From: a bacterium 210820-DFI.6.37
GTDB lineage: Bacteria > Bacillota > Clostridia > Peptostreptococcales > Anaerovoracaceae
Direction of reading: 5' to 3'
Assembly (NCBI GenBank): GCA_020558355.1
Contig: JAJCKG010000005.1
Location: forward strand, 62,001-126,000
Length of the DNA: 64,000 nucleotides
Both the position numbers and the translations under genes were made by a program. Below the pieces are notes generated by a model that made no database searches, had not been told where the DNA came from, and worked only from the letters and a program-made list of their open reading frames with translations. This document shows positions 59,944 through 64,000 of this stretch, in pieces; within the stretch, counting starts at the first letter, position 1, and the number at the start of each line of letters is the position of its first letter.

Positions 59944-62900
59944 TTATTTTGCCTTATAGGAAACCACGGACGAATAGGCGCCATAGACTTTCTTTCCCTT
60001 TACGCTGCGATAAGCCCGCACTTTAAAGTAGTAGCGTTTTCCTTTTTTCAGTTTTCCTGTGGTATATTTAACAGTCTTTCCGCTTTTAACGGTCTTGACA
60101 GTTTTATAGCTCTTTGTTTTTTTCAAAGACCGGGCCACGGTGTAGCCGCTGGCTCCGGTGACTTTTTTCCAGGTGACTTTGATCTTTCTTACGCCGCCTT
60201 TTTTCGCTTTCACACCGGTGACTTTCGCGGGTACCGGTTTTGCGCTGACGACGGAGGAATAGTCTCCCTGATAGCGGGTGCCATTGACGGTCTTGTAGGC
60301 TCTTACTTTGTAGTAGTAAGCAGTTCCTGTCGCTCTGCCTGTATCGATATGGCTTCTGGCAGAAGCGGGAAAGCTCCAGGATTTTTGGATCACTCCTGAT
60401 TTACCGCATCGGTAAAGAGTATAACCTGCCGCTCCACTAACTCCGGTCCAAGTAACCTTGTTTTTATTATAGCCTGCGGAAGCCGCTTTTACTTTTGGCG
60501 CGTTCAGCGCCCTTACAGTGACTTTGCAGGTCGCTGTCACGCTGCCAGTCACATCTCTTGCTGTAATAACAGCTGTCCCCGGCTTAAGCGCTTTAACCGT
60601 TATCGTTGTTCCAGTCGCTGAACTTACTGACGCGACACTGGCATTCGATGATTTCCAGAATACCGTGTCACCGCAATTGCCATAAGTTTTAACACTTGCG
60701 GTAAGCGTTTTTTCTGACGGAGCCTCAACGGAAATATTTGCCGCGCTGAGTCGAATCGATATCTGCGGAAGAATTTTAAACTGGCCCCATGTAGTCTCTT
60801 TTTTATAGCGGCTCACACTTTGGGAAGGAACAATTATCTCTTTGACACAGGTTGGAAATATAATACCGTCAAAATCCGGGGGAGTTTCCGGCTCTACTAT
60901 AATCGGGCCTCCCAGCTTATCACATTCTCCAAACGCCGCGTTTCCAATCGATGTTACACTTTTTGGTATAGTGATTTCTCTCAGATTCCCGCATCCGTAA
61001 AAGCTTTGCGTTCCGATATTTTCTGTTGTTTCTGGAAGGATGATATACTTTAGGCTGATCCGCTCTCTAAAGGTATTCGCGTTGCATTTATTTTGCTCTA
61101 GCCCCGTTTGCGAAAGGTCAATCGTTGTGGCATTCAAAAAATGTGTTTTTAAATAGGTATCAACATCCTTCCCCCTGCTCAACTGTACATCCTCTGGACT
61201 GGAAATCACAAGATCTGTTACCTGGTCATCTGTAATCCCCTGTTTCACAAGCTGCTGTGCTGACGCTTCTTCCAGCGTTCCCGGGGCATCAACTTTTACA
61301 TAGAGCGTTTGCCGATTTCCCTCTTTTATAATGAAGCTGTTCCACCCGGTCTTATCCTGATAGTCTTTTGCGCAGCCATAGGGAACTTCTATTGTTTTGA
61401 TCCTGCTGCTGAGTATTCCGTTTTGCGGATATTCCGGCGGGGAAACCGCATGAATCTTCATGGCAGTCTGTAAAGCGTTACAGCCGTCAAAAATGCTGTT
61501 TCCAAGCTTAGTCACTGACGAGGGGATTTCGATTTCCGACAGCTTCCCGCAATTGGAAAAAGCTCTGTCACCGATGGTTATTACTGTATTTGGAAGCGCT
61601 ACCTTTGTCAGGTTGGTATGACCCGCAAAAGCCTCTGCCGGAACAGTCTCAAGCGCGGTTTCTTTAAGATCCAAATCAGCAAGCTTATGAAGCGATTTTA
61701 AATAAGCCAGATCTTCTGCTGTCAGCTTCCCCGTTCCTGATGTAAATACTTTGACAGATGTTATTTCATTTATATCCATACCTGTTTTTTCTATTAAGGT
61801 CTGCAGACGGGTGCTTTCATCTGGAAGATTCACCGCAACAACGCCTTCCGGTGAATCGATCATAACTTCCCTGTATTCCGCAAGCTTTGGATTTTTAACA
61901 CAGGTTGCCTTTATGCAGACAGTCCCTCTATAAGCCGCAATCCATCTTCCAGTACTTTCATCCACAAGAAGGTTATCCGCCGCAACTTCCTTTGCGGAAT
62001 CATCCTCTCTCTGTTTGACAACAGACCAGATCACCTTTTTATATTGGCTTTCATCCGGCACCGCTGTTATACTGGCAAGCGCTTTCCCACTGTCTCCAAC
62101 CGCGACCTTTGCGGTGATACCGGAAATGGAAAAATCACTTATCTCAAAATTCCTTGCGTCTTTAAATGTCCGCAACGCTTTATACAGTTCTTCCGAAGCC
62201 GCGTCTTCTCCAGTTGTTCCCAAATGCCCTTTTGCCTCTTTAATTGAAGTGTTCAGCGCTTCAAGCGCCGCCTGAGGGTAGCATCCCGGCGCTTGGTCAT
62301 CGATCTTATCGTTTCCCGTTTCGTCTGGCTGTGTAACTTTACAGACAAAATCCTCGGCCTGTTGGATCATAACCGAAAGCTCCGGAGCGGCTCTTACATG
62401 AAATTGAAAGATAATATCATAGTTCAGTATTTTGGCGGTATTGTTTCCGCAAATATCTCTACCGAAGACAAGGGTGTAATCCCCTGTATCCAGCACACCC
62501 TGGTCAACTCCGATGTATAGCTCCCGCTTTTCCGCAGAGCCATTGTTACCCAAATACTTTAAGTCTCCATTGCCTTCACTATACTGCGCCGCAATTGCGC
62601 CTTTGTCATCATAGATCCGGATTTGCGGCATATTTCGTTCCAGAAACTCCGCCTCCCTAAAGCTGCTCATACCCGCTCGTAGGGTAAAGGTGAATCGAAC
62701 GCCTTCCGCCTTTGTTCCATCAATGGTTTCATTGATTTTATTAGTATAAGCCGTATCGCTTTTGCTTACAAAGCTGATATCAGCCGGATCCAGCATTTTG
62801 AGGCTGTTTGTGTCATTCTCCTGGGCGTTCTCCGGCTGATGATCATAATCCGCGGCATAAGCGGCAGATGCCGGCAGTATGGTAATAAACATTCCCATAA

Positions 62901-62952
62901 TCAGCAAAGCCAGAATCACTTTTGTTGTCAGTCGTATGTTCGCGTTACTCAT
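59944..62952 (-). CDS. Large secreted leucine-rich-repeat (BspA-like) surface protein
   Basis: 1002 residues. Signal peptide (1-34, ILPASAAYA). An N-terminal beta module (about 55-190) ends YTLVFGRDICGNNTAK ... IIFQFHVRA, then a helical part and an Ig-like stretch (ISGITAKVAVGDSGKALASI). BspA-type LRRs (about 380-500 and 630-720) show IEIPSSVTKLGNSIFDGC, ITIPKSVTSIGNAAFGEC. A Big_2-like domain (VFWKSSNASVASVSSATG) and two fibronectin-III-like domains (about 820-1000) end in a very basic tail without anchor motif; it may bind the wall by charge. Probably an adhesin. The start has only AAGG upstream. Confidence 0.85.
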   Translation of the reverse strand: MSNANIRLTTKVILALLIMGMFITILPASAAYAADYDHQPENAQENDTNSLKMLDPADISFVSKSDTAYTNKINETIDGTKAEGVRFTFTLRAGMSSFREAEFLERNMPQIRIYDDKGAIAAQYSEGNGDLKYLGNNGSAEKRELYIGVDQGVLDTGDYTLVFGRDICGNNTAKILNYDIIFQFHVRAAPELSVMIQQAEDFVCKVTQPDETGNDKIDDQAPGCYPQAALEALNTSIKEAKGHLGTTGEDAASEELYKALRTFKDARNFEISDFSISGITAKVAVGDSGKALASITAVPDESQYKKVIWSVVKQREDDSAKEVAADNLLVDESTGRWIAAYRGTVCIKATCVKNPKLAEYREVMIDSPEGVVAVNLPDESTRLQTLIEKTGMDINEITSVKVFTSGTGKLTAEDLAYLKSLHKLADLDLKETALETVPAEAFAGHTNLTKVALPNTVITIGDRAFSNCGKLSEIEIPSSVTKLGNSIFDGCNALQTAMKIHAVSPPEYPQNGILSSRIKTIEVPYGCAKDYQDKTGWNSFIIKEGNRQTLYVKVDAPGTLEEASAQQLVKQGITDDQVTDLVISSPEDVQLSRGKDVDTYLKTHFLNATTIDLSQTGLEQNKCNANTFRERISLKYIILPETTENIGTQSFYGCGNLREITIPKSVTSIGNAAFGECDKLGGPIIVEPETPPDFDGIIFPTCVKEIIVPSQSVSRYKKETTWGQFKILPQISIRLSAANISVEAPSEKTLTASVKTYGNCGDTVFWKSSNASVASVSSATGTTITVKALKPGTAVITARDVTGSVTATCKVTVRALNAPKVKAASAGYNKNKVTWTGVSGAAGYTLYRCGKSGVIQKSWSFPASARSHIDTGRATGTAYYYKVRAYKTVNGTRYQGDYSSVVSAKPVPAKVTGVKAKKGGVRKIKVTWKKVTGASGYTVARSLKKTKSYKTVKTVKSGKTVKYTTGKLKKGKRYYFKVRAYRSVKGKKVYGAYSSVVSYKAK

Positions 62953-63019
62953 CCTTCATACCTTAAAACAGGGAACGGCCGCTGAAGTCGATCCAGCCGC
63001 CGTCCCGCATTCCCCACAA

Positions 63020-64000
63020 TTATTTTACTCTTCTCCTTACTACCGCCGCTGCTCCCGCACCTGTCGCCATCAGCATCAGCGCAAGATACAGGCCAAGATT
63101 CATATCATCACCGGTCTGAACCGCATCGTCTTTTGTCTTATCCGCGTCGGCGCTGTCCATTCCATCATGATTTCCGCTCACCGGCTCAGCTTTTGCGTCA
63201 TCGAGCGGATTGTTTGCCGGGTCGTCTGAGTCATTCTCCTCAATTCCAGGTACTGCAGGTTCTGACTCATCACCTTGCACAGTAAACTGGAATTTCACAT
63301 CAACGCCGAGAGAATCCGCATTCTCTGAGACTTTCATATTCTTACCAAATACTAAGACATAGTTCCCTGGCTTTAGCTGGCCCGCTTTGATTTTAACGCT
63401 TACGCTTCTGTCAATATTCTGGCCTAAGAATTCTAAATTTCCTTTATTATGTCCCGCAAGTATTTCGGATTCGATTTCATCATACACCACAAGCTGGCTG
63501 AGCGCATATGTAATAAACGGCTCCGCCTTAAAGTTATCCAACGACATTTTTTTATCCATCATAAAAGTAATGTTTATATCCTCGTCGGCCTTGAAAGCAG
63601 TATTAAAGGAATTCAAATAATGGTTTTCATTATCTTTAATGACTGTAATGGGTGTAGGATATATAATTTCAACTTTTTGTTTTTCTCCCCCTTGCAGCCC
63701 GTAATTTGGATCATCATCGTTGACTTTGATTACAAATACTTTTTTTCCTTTTAAGTCACCCATTTTGTTATACGCTTCAACTTCCAGTTCTACTTCTCCC
63801 GGTACAAGACCTTTGATTCCAATAGGATTTCCTTTTATTGTAGTAATATTATTCGCTACCTCTTTTTTGTTTTCATCAAGAAAGTTGATTACTTCCTTAG
63901 GATCTTTTCTATTCCATTTGTATTGGTAATTATTTTGTCCCTCAACAGCAGCCTCTAATTCCAGAGTCTTCCATCGATCCACTGTAAATACTGTAGATTC
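63020..64000 (-). CDS. Anchored surface protein, 5' part outside the window
   Basis: The frame is open to the window edge, so the GTG at 63982 is not the start. At least 326 residues remain. A polyasparagine-type beta region is followed by the same beta module as in the downstream LRR protein (ITFMMDKKMSLDNFKAEPF, NLEFLGQNID, PGNYVLVFGKNMKVSENADS, VDVKFQFTVQG). Then an acidic linker, VQTGDDMNLGLYLALMLMAT, and the tail RRRVK. The end has the form of a sorting signal with VQTGD for LPXTG. 67 bp separate it from the LRR gene, so the two probably form an operon. Confidence 0.75.
   Translation of the reverse strand, partial: ESTVFTVDRWKTLELEAAVEGQNNYQYKWNRKDPKEVINFLDENKKEVANNITTIKGNPIGIKGLVPGEVELEVEAYNKMGDLKGKKVFVIKVNDDDPNYGLQGGEKQKVEIIYPTPITVIKDNENHYLNSFNTAFKADEDINITFMMDKKMSLDNFKAEPFITYALSQLVVYDEIESEILAGHNKGNLEFLGQNIDRSVSVKIKAGQLKPGNYVLVFGKNMKVSENADSLGVDVKFQFTVQGDESEPAVPGIEENDSDDPANNPLDDAKAEPVSGNHDGMDSADADKTKDDAVQTGDDMNLGLYLALMLMATGAGAAAVVRRRVK

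Overview
The window comes from an anaerobic, Gram-positive-type Firmicute, most likely a gut-associated member of the Clostridia. This is inferred from gene content: rubrerythrin/peroxiredoxin oxygen defence, several radical-SAM enzymes, a catabolic acetolactate synthase, an FMN riboswitch, Pst phosphate uptake, SipW/TasA-type matrix genes and many surface proteins with Gram-positive anchors. I cannot fix the genus; an Anaerovoracaceae-like organism is only a guess. GC content is moderate, almost all genes lie on the minus strand, and I see no rRNA, tRNA, CRISPR array or recognisable transposase.

Layout. 1-3.9 kb: partial CDF metal-efflux gene, GDPD-type phosphodiesterase, endonuclease IV, DUF2804 gene. 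3.9-9.3 kb: riboflavin operon ribD-ribE-(FGGY sugar kinase)-ribBA-ribH behind an FMN riboswitch; the kinase sits inside the operon. 9.3-10.4 kb: gene-free, repeat-rich segment with two 253-bp direct repeats around a four-GTTAAC element. 10.4-15.1 kb: biofilm-matrix-like operon (SipW-type signal peptidase, three TasA/CalY-like proteins, a short anchored protein) whose predicted transcript starts at a perfect 14-unit CTGT/ACAG repeat and then meets an intrinsic terminator. 15.4-20.3 kb: Crp/Fnr-like gene with an abnormal C-terminus, then pstSCAB-phoU with a Pho-box-like site. 20.4-22.6 kb: lipoprotein, and a PD-(D/E)XK-like nuclease gene between two copies of the GTTAAC element. 22.6-29.2 kb: apparent operon of DUF4143 ATPase, moaA, moaC, mog-type gene, MOSC protein and two FAD dehydrogenases. 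29.3-40.9 kb: surface proteins, a transglutaminase-fold membrane protein lacking the expected cysteine, DUF58, MoxR ATPase, a FecBCD-type ABC transporter and a TiaS-like protein behind a structured leader RNA. 41-55 kb: NAD synthetase, ornithine/lysine/arginine decarboxylase, two-component system, TatD-linked radical SAM protein, PgeF, acetolactate synthase, PAP2 phosphatase, and a large WYL-like/SF1 helicase/nuclease-like fusion. 55-59.6 kb: EamA transporter with AraC regulator, a PerR-rubrerythrin-peroxiredoxin operon under a 33-bp perfect palindrome, flavin reductase. 60-64 kb: large leucine-rich-repeat surface protein and the C-terminal part of a related anchored protein.

How the parts fit. 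The rib operon makes FMN/FAD, and its kinase could feed the ribulose-5-phosphate branch. The moa/mog/MOSC genes run directly into FAD dehydrogenase genes. The 29-41 kb block looks like one uptake and cell-envelope unit. The best candidates for something undescribed are the GTTAAC element family, the repeat-started matrix operon with its attenuator, and the leader RNA/TiaS-like/ABC/MoxR/DUF58/transglutaminase locus.
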